DNA of 64,000 nt from Drosophila persimilis (lineage: Eukaryota > Arthropoda > Insecta > Diptera > Drosophilidae). Location of the stretch: positions 248,001 through 312,000 of the forward strand of contig NW_020825364.1 in assembly GCF_003286085.1 (NCBI RefSeq). Direction: 5' to 3'. Below the pieces are notes generated by a model, which was not told where the DNA came from, ran no database searches, and saw only the letters and a program-made list of their open reading frames with translations. The position numbers were made by a program, and so were the translations under genes. Positions 28,074 through 39,213 of this stretch are shown here, one piece after another (positions within the stretch are counted from its first letter, which is position 1; each line of letters starts with the position of its first letter).

Positions 28074-28185
28074 CGATCGGCTGATCGGCTGATCGGCTGC
28101 TGATCTCTCCCTCCCTCTCCCTCCCTCTCCCTCCCTCTCCCTCCCTCTCCCTCCCTCTCCCTCCCTCTCCCTCCCTCTCTCTCCT
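28074..28185 (+). repeat. GATCGGCT repeat followed by 10-bp CTCCCTCCCT array
   Basis: Three copies of GATCGGCT (about 28074-28098) lead into about eight copies of CTCCCTCCCT. The second part is a pure homopyrimidine strand of about 80 nt, a composition known to favour triplex (H-DNA) structures. Confidence 0.85.
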
Positions 28186-30545
28186 CGAAGCCCGCTTTCA
28201 ATTTGTCGATTGCCATGTGCTGATATATCCCCCCGCCCCCACGCCCCCAACCCCCATCCGTCCTATCCGTTGACAAGACACCATTTCGGGGGCCCCATTG
28301 CCACTGCATTCCATTGGGCATTCTTCTGGGGCGGTGGCCTGCCTGCTGCCTGCCTGCCCGCCTGCCTGCCTGCCTGTTTATCTATCGGATGCATCGCCCA
28401 CGCCTTGTATCTCCGGTCTCTCGTCTCTGGTCTCTCCTTATCGCGTAATTCGATCTTAATGCTCATCGTGTTTATTGTTTATATGCCCCTCCTGCCCCTC
28501 CTGCCCCGCAAACCCGAAAATTAATCTTTTCGTGCCTCAAGTGGAGGGTTGGAGGGTTGGAGGGGGGGCCAGGCATAATATTCCATCGATTTATCGTTCG
28601 GTTTCCCGCTTGTTAGCTGTCAAGTGCGTGTGTCGATGGCATTAGACACATCACATCATCAGCCACGATGTCAGCCGCGATGTCAGCCACGATGTGACAT
28701 TTCCAATTGGCCACAGATTTGGGTACGGGCAAAGGCAAGGGCAGTGCCACTCGTACGGGTCTGCGTGAGCGGACTACCTCCAGGAGACGGACAGCGGACA
28801 GTGGACAGTGGACAGCGGACAGGAGTGCCAGACGGACAGCCAGAAGTGTGTGGGGGATTTGGTAATGATAAAAAGTGTTCAAAAACACGAGTACACATTA
28901 TTTGTGGTCAAATTTGTGTGGAATGAACAAAGCAGCGACTGAGCGAATGGGGAATACACTTCTTTAAGGATTCGCATAGGAAAAGGCCATCCCCTTCAAG
29001 CAGAGAAGTGGAGTAGGGGTGAGTGGGGGAGGAACCTAAGAGGCTTTCGCCATGAGAGGGATAGCCTCCTTCAGAGATTCCCATTCAAAAGAGACGTTTC
29101 CCTGGGCTTCGTAACAGTGGAACTGCGAGAGAGAGAGAGAGAGAGAGCCTTCGCATCTTTTTATCGTTCGACATCGAGCAAGGCGCGTGAGCTGGGGGTT
29201 GGTCTCTTTCAAGGCTTGCTAGCTAGTAGATCCTCCAAAGATTCCTCTCCCAACTTCGATAGTCCCACCATAAATACTCCAAGATCTCCTTCACTCCACA
29301 GGCTACTGCCCCTACTCTAGTCCCCCCCTTGAAACCCATCCAAAATCGCAGGGATACCCTTTCCTGCCGCAGGAGTCTGTCCGTAATCGTAGTCTGCCTC
29401 CCATCAGAGGTATACCCCGTCATATCCAAAGGGTAATCTCTATGGGGAATAATTATGCGCTGGATCTACAGTTTTCACTGCAGTCCCCCCCTGCCCACCG
29501 TGCCCCCCTCCTCTGGAAGATTCAAAGGCACTGCACGTCGCGCTCTGCGACTCCGTTTGGGATCGTTAAAAATCGAACACGCACTCGAACGAACAATCGA
29601 TTCACATTGATCTATGTGCGTCCGCTGTGGCTGTGGCCGTCCGCCGTCCGCTGTGTGGCACATTGCATACGAGATATGATTTACGATTGAGCCATGAGGA
29701 ATGTCACGATTTAATAGGCTTATCGGCACCACGTCTTGGAATCTTTCAAGCCCCAAAAGGCCCCCCACCCCAGCCCCCAGCCCCCGAACATGCCTCTGCC
29801 TCCGCCTCTGCCTCTGCGTGCGGTCTAATTATTTTATGACAATCTTTGAGTGGCGAGGCCCCCCCACTGGAGGGGGGCATGGATTTCCACGGGTTTCCAC
29901 AGATTTGTTGCCTAATTAAAATTTCAGGCTTGTGGCTCTCTGCCACACATAAAAATAAACAAAAAACGAAACAACAATAAAATGCACCGCTTTTGAATGT
30001 AAATTGAATTTTGATTTATACGAAAAATAATAAATAAATGTATAAAAAGATTGAATGCGACTCCCCTCCCCTTCCCGCGTCCCGTCTCCTCCTCCTCCCA
30101 CTCTTGGGGCTCTGCAGGGGGTGGGGGGAAGGGGGGCCCTCCACCTGACACCAACACTTGCATTTTTACGATATGCTGCTGCCCCCATCCTGTGGCAGGC
30201 TCTGGGGCATGCTCGTAGATCAAGTGGAGAGGCCAAAAGTTTATGGCACCCAAGCACCCATGCAGCATGCCACATGCCGTAGACAAAGAGAGGGTGGGAT
30301 GGAGGGCGGGGGAAGGAATCGTTTAACTTTGATTTCGAATTTTCTGATTTATTTCCCTCAAGTTTTCATAGAGCAAAGAGAGTCATGGAAGCGCCGTAGG
30401 TCATAAATTTCCCCTCCTGGGCGGAGAGAGGGAGGGAGGGAGGGGCTATGGTTTGCCGCCTGCACCGCTTTCCCCCTCTCCCCCTCTGCCCCACTCTGTG
30501 GCCTTCGTTTTTGTCTCTTTTTTGATATGAACGGTAAAAACTCAC

Positions 30546-30849
30546 CATAATTTTTAATTGCAGATATTTATGGCCTTACTGGGGCGTCGTAGCCCCCCAG
30601 CCCCTCCAGATGATGGAGAGCCCCAGCCACAGCCACAGCCCCCTCCTTCCCTGGACGATCGATGACGGCGTTAGCGGTTCTTTTGTGACCATCAGATGAC
30701 CATTTTACAGCCGATTTATTTGCGTCCAACGACAGATAAATAGCCAGAGAGAGGGAGAGCCCCAGAGAGAGCGGGAGAGAGCCAGTGCAGTGGCGTCCCA
30801 GGGGCCCCCAGGCCCCCGAGGGCCTCAGTGGCTATTAAAATCAAATAAA
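30546..30849 (+). other. possible terminal exon: acceptor, short ORF, polyA signal
   Basis: A T-rich tract ending in ATTGCAG (acceptor at 30563) opens an exon-like stretch. One frame from 30564 is open for 33 codons to a TGA at 30663-30665 and ends in an acidic/proline-rich peptide (PPDDGEPQPQPQPPPSLDDR). AATAAA follows at 30844-30849. The order acceptor, ORF end, polyA signal suits a last exon of a + strand gene with long introns. The coding part is short, CAG/CCA-rich and could be a repeat by-product, so this is only a candidate. Confidence 0.15.
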
Positions 30850-31766
30850 ATCAATGCCTTACAAAATTTCGACTCTTTAATGAATCGTCGGTTGTCATAA
30901 ATCAGTAATCCCATACGATGCAGCCCACATATCACTGTATCTCCGCATCTGTATCTCTGTATCTGTATCTCTGTATCTCTGCATCTGACAATGCTCGTAA
31001 AGGCGCCTGGCTGTGGCATTTATGTGTTTAAAAATGTTGAAGCTTTTGCTTCGAATGCATCAAAAGCGCACGGGGGGAGGCAGGGGGGGAGGGGGGCTGG
31101 GATGTACAATTAAATGCCAGAAAAACAATCAGAAATTTGTATAATTGCTCGGCAGGACTGGCTGTCGTAATACGATCTCCAGGGACGGCTTTCGCCTAAC
31201 ATTTTTAGATAAAAACCAGCCAAAAAATACGAGTATTTGCCGTAAACAAGGCTGGGAGAATGGCAACAGGAATTTCCTTTCAGCCACAGCCCCCCACCGA
31301 AGCCCCCGAAGCCCCCACCACCCCTCCCTTTGGGTCTCATATTTCAATTTCGATTTTTGAAAACGATGTGCGATGTGCAACAAAGCAACAAAGCAACAAC
31401 AAACAAGAAAAAAGCCAAAGCGGGCAAACAGATAAACAGGCAAATGCCACATCGAATGCACACACACACACACACACGATATACATATGTATATGTATCT
31501 ACAGTATATGCATAAAGTCTGTGTATCTATGCGTTGGACATGGGATGCGACACGGAATTGGAGCTCAGCTCTCGGCGCAGGGAGGCGGGGAGCCGGGGAG
31601 CCGGGGAGCGGGGGAGCCGGGACTCGGGATCCTGGACTGCCGTTCGCATAAGTGCAACGCAACATTCGGGGCGCCCTGCCCTCGGCCCGTTGTCGCTCGA
31701 TGTTGTCGCTGCTAAAAATGTCCAAAAATGAGGCACAAACATGCGCATGAATTTTGTAACTTGCCA

Positions 31767-31801
<35 letters not shown>

Positions 31802-34345
31802 CTAACAAGCCCCTCATTCCCAGTATTCTGTCCAGCGACATGCCCCTGTCCCCCCCCCACCCCTGTCCACCCCCCTGTCCTCTGTTCTGCTCTGATGTTG
31901 TGGCCAGGAAATGCAGCGCAAATAAATGAGGCAGCAGCAGCAGCAGCAGCAGTCTCTTGACCCTCGTCCACCAATATTTTAGCCATTTGTAATTTTATAT
32001 TTTGTTTGCAAAAAGAAGAGGCAGGAGGCAGGAGGCAGGACGGCAGGCGACAGGGACATGGCGACAAGGCAGAAGTGCGTTTGAATTTTAGATTTTTTGG
32101 CTTATTGGAAATTCTATATCAGAAACAGGAACATGTGTTCCCAGGGTTCCCCCTCTGTTCCCTCTGTTCCCTGTTGCTTCCGGGGGGGCACGAGCGAGCC
32201 CATTGTTGCAGCTGCCGCCGAGACATAGATGATTGGAGTGTGTGGCATGGGGCAGATTTGCATAAACATGCAACGTGTCTAATAGACAGCCTCGGCGTCG
32301 GCCTCGGCCTCGGTCACACTTCCGGCCCAAACTGGCGGCTAATACCGAACGAATCAAAATTCAATTAGCAGCCGCGATGGACACGAAAAGGGCGTTGCCT
32401 AAGCCCGCGCCGCATGACCTTGGCTTGGCGCAGGGCAAAGCATTCGAACTTGAACTTGGGCGAGGATCCTGGGCAGCCGCCTTTCTACCTACCGCATTTC
32501 GGGGGCACCCGAGGAGGAGGAGGGGCAGCATCGGTCTTGGCGGCATCTCTCTCGCAAGTGGCGTTCTGTCAAATATTTTCGAACAGTTTCTCTCCGTCTG
32601 GGGATCGACGAGGACGAGGAGGAGGACGGGGACTGCTTCACGACTTTTATTTAATGAATTTCGCAAATGTTTTCAAGGCAGCATCTCACGCATGCGAATG
32701 TCTCCCAACTCCGTCTCCGACTCCGTCTCCGACTCCTTCGATGCGATGCGATGCCATCGATGAAAACTTGTCCTCTCTCTCTCTGTCTCTGTGTCTCTCT
32801 GTCTCTCTGTCCTCTCGCTCTCTTTCGCGGGTACACAATGTGCAAATAATTGTCTCAATTCCTCAGATTCCTTTGGATCTGGAAAATGTTGAAAGAAACT
32901 CTGAATGGAGCCCAGGAGCCCAGCAGCAGCGGCGGGTGATTATCGGTATCTGGATGGAGTCTGGAGGCGCCTCTTGGGAGACGCGTTGCTTGAACTGTTT
33001 TGTATCTGATAGATACGCACGGATGGAGTATTGGGAGTATGGAAATTGATGTCATTTAATCTTCCTCATTCCTGCAGTGCCCCCCCCTCCATTCCATCAA
33101 AAATCAAAAGAGGAATATATTCCATTGATTTGCTGCTCTGCCGCCGGGTACAAGCGTAGTTCGTTCCTTGAATTCCATTCCCATTCGGATACCCATCCCC
33201 CGATGGATCCCCCGAAAGCAGCGGCTACGTAAATTACTAGAAGATGAGCGATGGAGGGCGGGGCACGGGGACGGGACATTCCCCCGCTCGAACAGAATGA
33301 ATTGCCAAACGCAGATGACAATGAACGGAGGAGCCCCATCGCCATCGCCAGCCCCATCGCCAGACCCTGAACCAGACCCTGAACCAGGCCTAAACAGTGC
33401 CTGTACCTGTACGAAACAGTGCCTCAAAATACAGAAAATACAGAAAATACAGAAAAACAATCGTCGTCAGTCAATTCCAATGCGATTTGGGGTATGCGCG
33501 ACAGGTATGCCTATGAAAACCGGGCTCACTGCCAGCGACAGAGCCAGAGATTCCCTCTCTCTCTCTCTCTGTCTCTGTCTCTCTTTCTGCGTTGATTCGA
33601 CGGCTAAAACTCCTGGCGACAATTTTTCAATTGTCTGCCGCAACTTTGGCAACCATGGAGGTCGTCGTTGGAGTCGCTGGAGTCGCTGGAGAGTCGCTGG
33701 AGAGTCGCCACAGTCTTCGCTGTTGGCATCGCCATGGCATCGCATTGCTCACATAATCGACGAATGAAAAGCGCCGCAAAATTGCAACTTGCATATAAAA
33801 ATCTGTTTTTGGCTTTGGACTTGTTAATTGCACTGCCAGAGGGGGGGTGGGGCAGGGGCAGGGGGGAATGAATGGAGACCCAAGGCATTTAATTGTGCAA
33901 CGGCTACTGTTTAGCCCGAAGGTTGCTGCTGGCTGGCTGGCTGGCTGGCTGCCACCTTGAACCTGACGACTCGCCAATTGTCTGGCTTTGTTTGGGGACA
34001 GGGGACTGGGGCGGGGGACTGGGGCGGGGGGCTGGGCTCCCGGGTCTCTGGGCCACTGCCAGTCCTCAGAGAGGGTCTCGCATGTGCGTGGGCAGATCCA
34101 ATTACGCGTACGCGTACGCGTTCAAACAATAACAAAACCCTAACCGCCTTGACGCCTCCCTCCCGCAGCGTTTGCTGCCTCGCCGCCCTCCTCTCACGCT
34201 TCGGTGCGGCCCCTTTCGGGGGGGGAGGGGGGCGCCCGCACCTGAAGAGCCCCGCAACCGAAGCCAAACGTCTCTTGCCTTCTCCCTCTCGCTGCCAAAA
34301 CAAAAACAAAACTAATTAATAAATTAATTATGCCATTACAATAAT

Positions 34346-34376
<31 letters not shown>

Positions 34377-34460
34377 GGCAGAGGCAGGGGCAGAGAGAGA
34401 GAGAACCCGTAGTCGTACCCCTAACCGTGGAGGAGTCCAATCTCAATCCCAGGCCTCCTC
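30850..34460. other. noncoding DNA
   Basis: No gene is supported. It has CAG runs at 31769-31799 and 31930-31952, GGGGAGCC repeats near 31586-31620, GA/CT runs near 32775-32820 and 33555-33580, (TACGCG)n at 34106-34123 and a CA array at 34345-34373. Long open frames on the - strand between 31129 and 32067 lack an initiating ATG and are built of repeat-derived Leu/Ala/Pro runs. Confidence 0.55.
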
Positions 34461-34691
34461 CTCCGCTCACGCACTTTAATTATGAATATTTTCATGCTAA
34501 AATATGCATGCACTTGCCGTAGGAACAGGCCAGAGATGTGGAGATGTGGCACGGCAAGGGGTACCACCAGGGGTATGCTGGAATATCGATTCAAGCAGAC
34601 AACCAGAGTTCCATATCGATATTGGTGGAAGGAAAGCATCAGAAGGGGTTTTAGTGGATTGTAACCTCCGTCTCTCTGGTTTTTCTTGCAG

Positions 34692-34735
34692 AAAACTCGA
34701 CGAATTTCCATGGAATTAAGGGCAATGCTTAAAGG
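34692..34735 (+). other. candidate 44-nt exon with consensus splice sites
   Basis: A strong acceptor (pyrimidine tract at 34668-34687, then TTGCAG ending at 34691) and a strong donor (AAAGG|GTGAGT, donor GT at 34736-34737) bound 44 nt. One of three frames is open (KTRRISMELRAMLK, from AAA at 34692); the other two contain stops. It could be a microexon of the + strand long-intron gene implied by the site at 2641, or a 5' UTR exon, or chance. Nothing upstream or downstream in the window joins to it convincingly. Confidence 0.25.
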
Positions 34736-34914
34736 GTGAGTATTCACCACAAAAACGATCATTGCTTGTTAGTTTATTCAATATTTCATGGCTTTAAGAT
34801 TAAAGATTGGGAAATCAATGAAAATCACCTCTGAAAAGGCGCCTCTCCCTCTCCAGTGTCCCCGGAATAAAACGACTGAGATCAGATGTGGAAGATCCTC
34901 CCACCGAAAGAGGA

Positions 34915-34960
34915 TATAAAGGGCTATGCCAGGCATATCTGATCAGGTCAAACTGATCAG
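34915..34960 (+). promoter_or_regulatory. possible TATA promoter with duplicated palindrome
   Basis: TATAAA at 34915-34920 is followed 24 bp after its start by the palindrome CTGATCAG (34939-34946), repeated exactly at 34953-34960 with a 14-bp period. An initiator-like TCAGG puts a start site at about 34945, 30 bp from the TATA box, the usual Drosophila spacing. No downstream promoter element is seen at the expected place. It sits in a non-repetitive island and precedes an ATG by about 90 bp. Confidence 0.3.
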
Positions 34961-35032
34961 CCTTTCGACCCCTCTTCGTTTCGTCCTACCGGAGGTACCC
35001 AGTCCTTGGAGCGGTTGTCAGATATCCAGATC

Positions 35033-35307
35033 ATGGATTGTTTAGGGACATCCTGGGGTAGGCAGTGCAAAATCTTGGTGCCTCATGGCCCACTCCTGAC
35101 GAGAGTCTACCCGCAGGATTAGTGGGAGTCCTGGCCATGATCCTGTGTCCACAATATCCCATTCATCGAGGTACCAATGGGTATCATCGCCTCGAATCCA
35201 ATCCCCCTAGTCGGGGCATACATATTGTAGTTTTTAGTTGTTTCGGTGGTGGCTCGGTGGCTCGATGGCTAGGTGGCTGTTGTTCCTCCAAACGGGAGTT
35301 GACTTAA
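35033..35307 (+). CDS. possible small secreted peptide, two exons
   Basis: I do not recognise this gene and it may not be one. An ATG at 35033 (A at -3) starts a 25-nt exon ending G|GTAGGC at 35057. A 59-nt intron (35058-35116) contains CTGAC about 20 nt before its end and finishes CCCGCAG. Exon 2 continues in phase 1 to a TAA at 35305-35307, giving 71 residues. The N-terminus MDCLGTSWGLVGVLAMILC is hydrophobic like a signal peptide, followed by a short polar stretch (PQYPIHRGTNGYHRLES). The last 25 codons run into GGTGGCTCG-type repeats, so the true end may be earlier, for example through another intron beginning GAG|GTACCA at 35172. A TATA box and possible start site lie about 90-120 bp upstream; a variant polyA signal ATTAAA is at 35491. 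Unspliced, the first frame stops after 29 codons. Confidence 0.25.
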
Positions 35308-35309
35308 TT

Positions 35310-38300
35310 AACCGCCCCAGGTGAGTCGAGGCGGCTGCTGCTTGCCACAGCACTCGATTGGTGGGGGATGGAAAGACGGGCAGGGCAGGGCAGGGGCAGG
35401 GGCAGGGCAGAGCAGGTTGCTTCGTGGCTTCGTTTTGACATGGCTCTGCGTTTTCTTTTATTTGGCAGCTAATTAGTGACATTTGAATTCATTAAAAACA
35501 ACAAAAATGGGCAATTTTATGGAAATTATTCCAAAAAAACGAAGCCCGAAGCCCAGAAAGGGATTCAGGGATACGGAGATACACCGATGGAATCTCTATT
35601 GCATTTTATTCCAAGTTTATTCTCATGTTAACAGTTCTATTATCCTTGTGGCGATATCAGGAGGACGGAACCCTGTCGCTCCCCTCCCCTCCCCTCCCGT
35701 CTCCGTGGAACCTGTGGAACCCCTGGAAATGCGGCGCTGCTTGAATGATAAATCGCACCATTTACGTGTGTGCGCCCAGGCAAATATATCAGCCGGTGAA
35801 GGTCATAAATATTAATTGTGTTTCGGTGAGGGGCACGGGAGGGGCGCACAATATGTATAGATAGGCCCGGCATAGGCCCGGCATAGGCCCAGCCCCATGG
35901 CAGACCACAGCAGACCCCGGACCGGTGCTTATTTTGCATGTCTCTCCTTCTCTCTCCCGCTCTCTCCCTCTCCCTCTCACACCTGTGTTGTTGCTGTGCC
36001 TGTGGCGAATCGAGTGTTTGTTGTGTTCCCTGTGAAACCGGGCTCTCCCGTTGCCGTCCCCCCGCCGTCCCCCCGCTATCCCCCTGCCATTATCAATCGA
36101 TCGAACGCGAGCTGCATTTGCTTAGCGGTTTTTTCCTGAATCGAATCACAAAAGGGGGCTGTGGCAGGGGGCAGGGGGCCAGGGGCGGGGCAGGGACTGG
36201 GGCACATATTCGCTAATAAATATTCAACATTCGTGGAAGTGGATTATGTTTTTGTCGTATGCCGCAGAGATGCTGCGGCCATGATATCCCCCCCCTCCCC
36301 CCACCCCCCTCCCTTCCACCCAAAACATAAACAAGTGACAAAATGTATCTAACAAATGTCGGGGACCTCGGGGATCTCGGGGATGTCTGCTCTCCATCGA
36401 TGGACGACTTTCATTAGGTCTCTCACCTCTCGGCCGCCTCAACTTTGGCCCACAAGACGGAGAGCCGCGGAGCCGTGCAGCAAGTGGCCTGGAGTCAAGA
36501 GTTATTCATAAGCGTGGATTGGTCTCGAGTCTCGAGTGTGGAGTGTGGAGTGTCGACTGTGTGGAGTGTCGACTGTGTCGAGAGGGAGCGCTCTATGCGC
36601 TGTGCTCTGTGCGCTCTGCTCTGTGCTGTGATTAATATCCCAGGAATGCAGTTTATTGTTGCGCGACGACAACGACGAGGCTGCTGCTGCTGCTGCTGCT
36701 GCTGCCCCTGTTAGACGCAGGGCGTGGCAGACGGGGGCGGAGGGCCGCATGTTGGGGTCAGAGCAGTAAAGCCATAACCATTGTGGCAAGGCGCGATGCC
36801 CTCCAAAGACCGCGAGGCGACGCAAATTTGTGTGCATTTTGCGTACATTTTGTTGCCGTTTCTTCCTCCTCTTCTGCCACGGTCTGCCATACCCTGTAAA
36901 AACGAATCCCGTTGGATCTGCTGCACAGCAGAGGGTGCCTGTGGCATCTACAATGGGAGTCGTGGTGGAGTGCGGCCAGGGTTGCCACATCGCTTTAGAG
37001 GAGACATTCCTAAGAGGGTATCCCCCAGTCGAGAGACGAGACGTGTGTGCTTTCTCATGGAATTTCTATTTTTTTTTTATTTTCGTTTTTTCCTCAGATA
37101 TTTTTGTTCAGTTATAAATTACATTGGCCATGGGCATATGTATGCGTTGCTGTGTGTGTGTGTGTGTGTGTGTGTGTGTTGCATAATCTGTATGCTGAAA
37201 TCTTTGGCATCCCAAAGGGAGGGAGGGAGGGGGGAGAGTGTGCCCCATCTCTAGAACAATAGCAGAGTCTCGCTCGCACAATGGAGCCAAAGCCAAAGTC
37301 GAAGCTGGAGCCAAAGCCAAAGTCGAAGCCGAAGCTGGTGGTTGTGTGGCTGTGTGGCAGGAATGACCGCCACTCTCATAATAGAGTCATAAAATTTTAG
37401 TACGCCGCTTGGTGGATCCCTCGATCGGGAAGCCGCTGCCGCTGCCGCAGCAGCACCCCCCGTGGCGCCTCCTCTTGAGGCCACTCCAGAGTCAAAGTCG
37501 TTTCGCTTTGTTGGCCATTGTCCCGGGCCATTTACTCGGACAAGCCATAGAGACAGAGCGAGAGGGAGGGAGGGAGAGAATATATATAATTGTGATTAAT
37601 TATACGACATAAAAATGCCTTGGATTCAAAATGCAACATTTTGATGCATTTATTAACCGCAAAAATCACTCGAATTGAGCGCCAAGCAAAGTTAAGGGGG
37701 AGCCGAGAGCCACAGAACCCACAGAATGGAATGCTCCATCCGATCTCCCGATCCTATTATCAATTGTAATAAAGGCAGGTATTCGGGGGCGTGGCCGGGA
37801 AGGAGCCCACTGGGTGGACGGACTGGATGGATGGAGTTATGGGATGCAAAATGCAAATAACCACATATTTAGCTGAAAATTGCCGATAGTTTCGATCCCC
37901 CATTATCCCCCGTCGAGGGGCTGCGGAGTGCTCTCTCCGGCCTCTCCGGCGGAGTGCTCCGCTGCTTGATATTCCAGGAGTATTCCCTGCTCGGGGGAGT
38001 AGGAGACCTTAATTGAGTTCATACGGTGCGCATTTTTGATTGTCAATCGTTGTCGAGGGGGGGACACGGGGGGACAGGCGGAAAACATCGAATGCCAAGT
38101 ACAGAGGAGCAGCGAGAAGCCTCTTCTGGCGGCGACAATGCTGCATTTGAGGCACAGAACTGTGGCTGCTTCGTTATCACACGGAACATGGCAGCACATG
38201 GGAATTGTAGCCCCAGTGCCGTGGCGACCAAAGGCGGCGGCCGCCTCCTGGGCCGCCGCAAACAATGAATGGGGAGGCAACAAAGCCAGCAGCAGCGCGG

Positions 38301-39179
38301 CAGCATCAGGGGAGAACGAGGAACAAGCCTTGACAAGAGCAATCCATCCGACCATCCAAGTCCAACTTGCAGCTCAAGTGCTGGGCAAAAGGCTGAGGCT
38401 GTGGCTGTGGCAGTGGCTGTGGCATTTCATGCTCATCAAATGCTGCGTTGACATTGAACAATTGCGCGTAATGTTGTCGTACACTTGACAAGCGCGCAAA
38501 TTGTAGAGCTGCTACCTGTAGCTGTAGCTGTAGCTGCCACCAGGTACCTGCATCTGCAAGATACAGATACAGATACAGAACTTTGAACCGAAATCTTGCT
38601 CAAAGCGAAAGCTACAGACGAACAGACGAGGCTTCAGCTCAATGGCGTTAGCCTCAATATCGATCTCTGTTTGGTTTCTGGCCGAAAAAGAGGAAACCCA
38701 AACGCTGGAAAGGGTCTACGGACTAGGGGATACCCCTCTGTCCCTCCAATAGACTTGAGCCCCAGAGAAGAGGCCCCATCCAGGGCTTTATTCTTTGCTA
38801 GTGGTCAGCCCCCCTGCCCACCGCCGGCCCACCGAGCACACCCCTTGGCTGTCCACAATTACTGGGTATGCGAAACAACAACTTTTGATGGAAATTGGCA
38901 GAGTTGTCCGACTGTCTTTCCACTGATTGTTGCAACGTTTGTCTGCTGTGCGGCCTTAATGAAGCGAACGACATTCACCGGACAAGCGGCAGCGGCAGCA
39001 GACAAGACAAGCTCCCCTCCCCTCCCCTCCCCTCCACTCCGCTCTCCTCCCCTCCCGCATCGCCTCCTAAGCTTCGATGTCAGATCAGAGCCCATTCGCC
39101 AAATATGCAGCGAGACAAGTCCTCTCTGCTAAATGCTATCCAGATTAATAAGTCGCCCGCCACATGTGGGGGCAGATGT

Positions 39180-39213
<34 letters not shown>

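Larger units (their letters stand above)
19886..30545. other. noncoding DNA with simple repeats
   Basis: No gene is supported. The stretch includes GTTTCC-type repeats at 20093-20125, GGTTTT repeats at 21874-21900, GGAT repeats at 22620-22643, ATCCAC repeats at 22738-22766, GGCTGGAT repeats at 22878-22910, G-rich repeats at 23325-23390 and a 20-nt G run at 27761-27780. A less repetitive segment at 24330-25130 carries the N-terminal part of a 241-codon ATG ORF (24920-25645) that later dissolves into CA, CCAGT and AAAGCC repeats. A Pol III A-box-like sequence lies at 23171-23181 without a B box. Confidence 0.55.

Noticed and set aside
28105-28185. Direct repeats that might suggest a CRISPR-like array
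   Set aside because: Units are contiguous with no spacers and the genome is an insect; it is an ordinary minisatellite.
31129-32067. 312-codon open frame on the - strand
   Set aside because: Starts with TTG and is built of CAG, GGGGAGCC and CA repeats translated as Ala, Pro and Cys/Val runs.
35313-35328. Second recursive splice site AG|GTGAGT
   Set aside because: The upstream tract (TTAATTAACCGCCCC) is short and only partly pyrimidine, and GTGAGT is a less typical regenerated donor; kept only as a remark.
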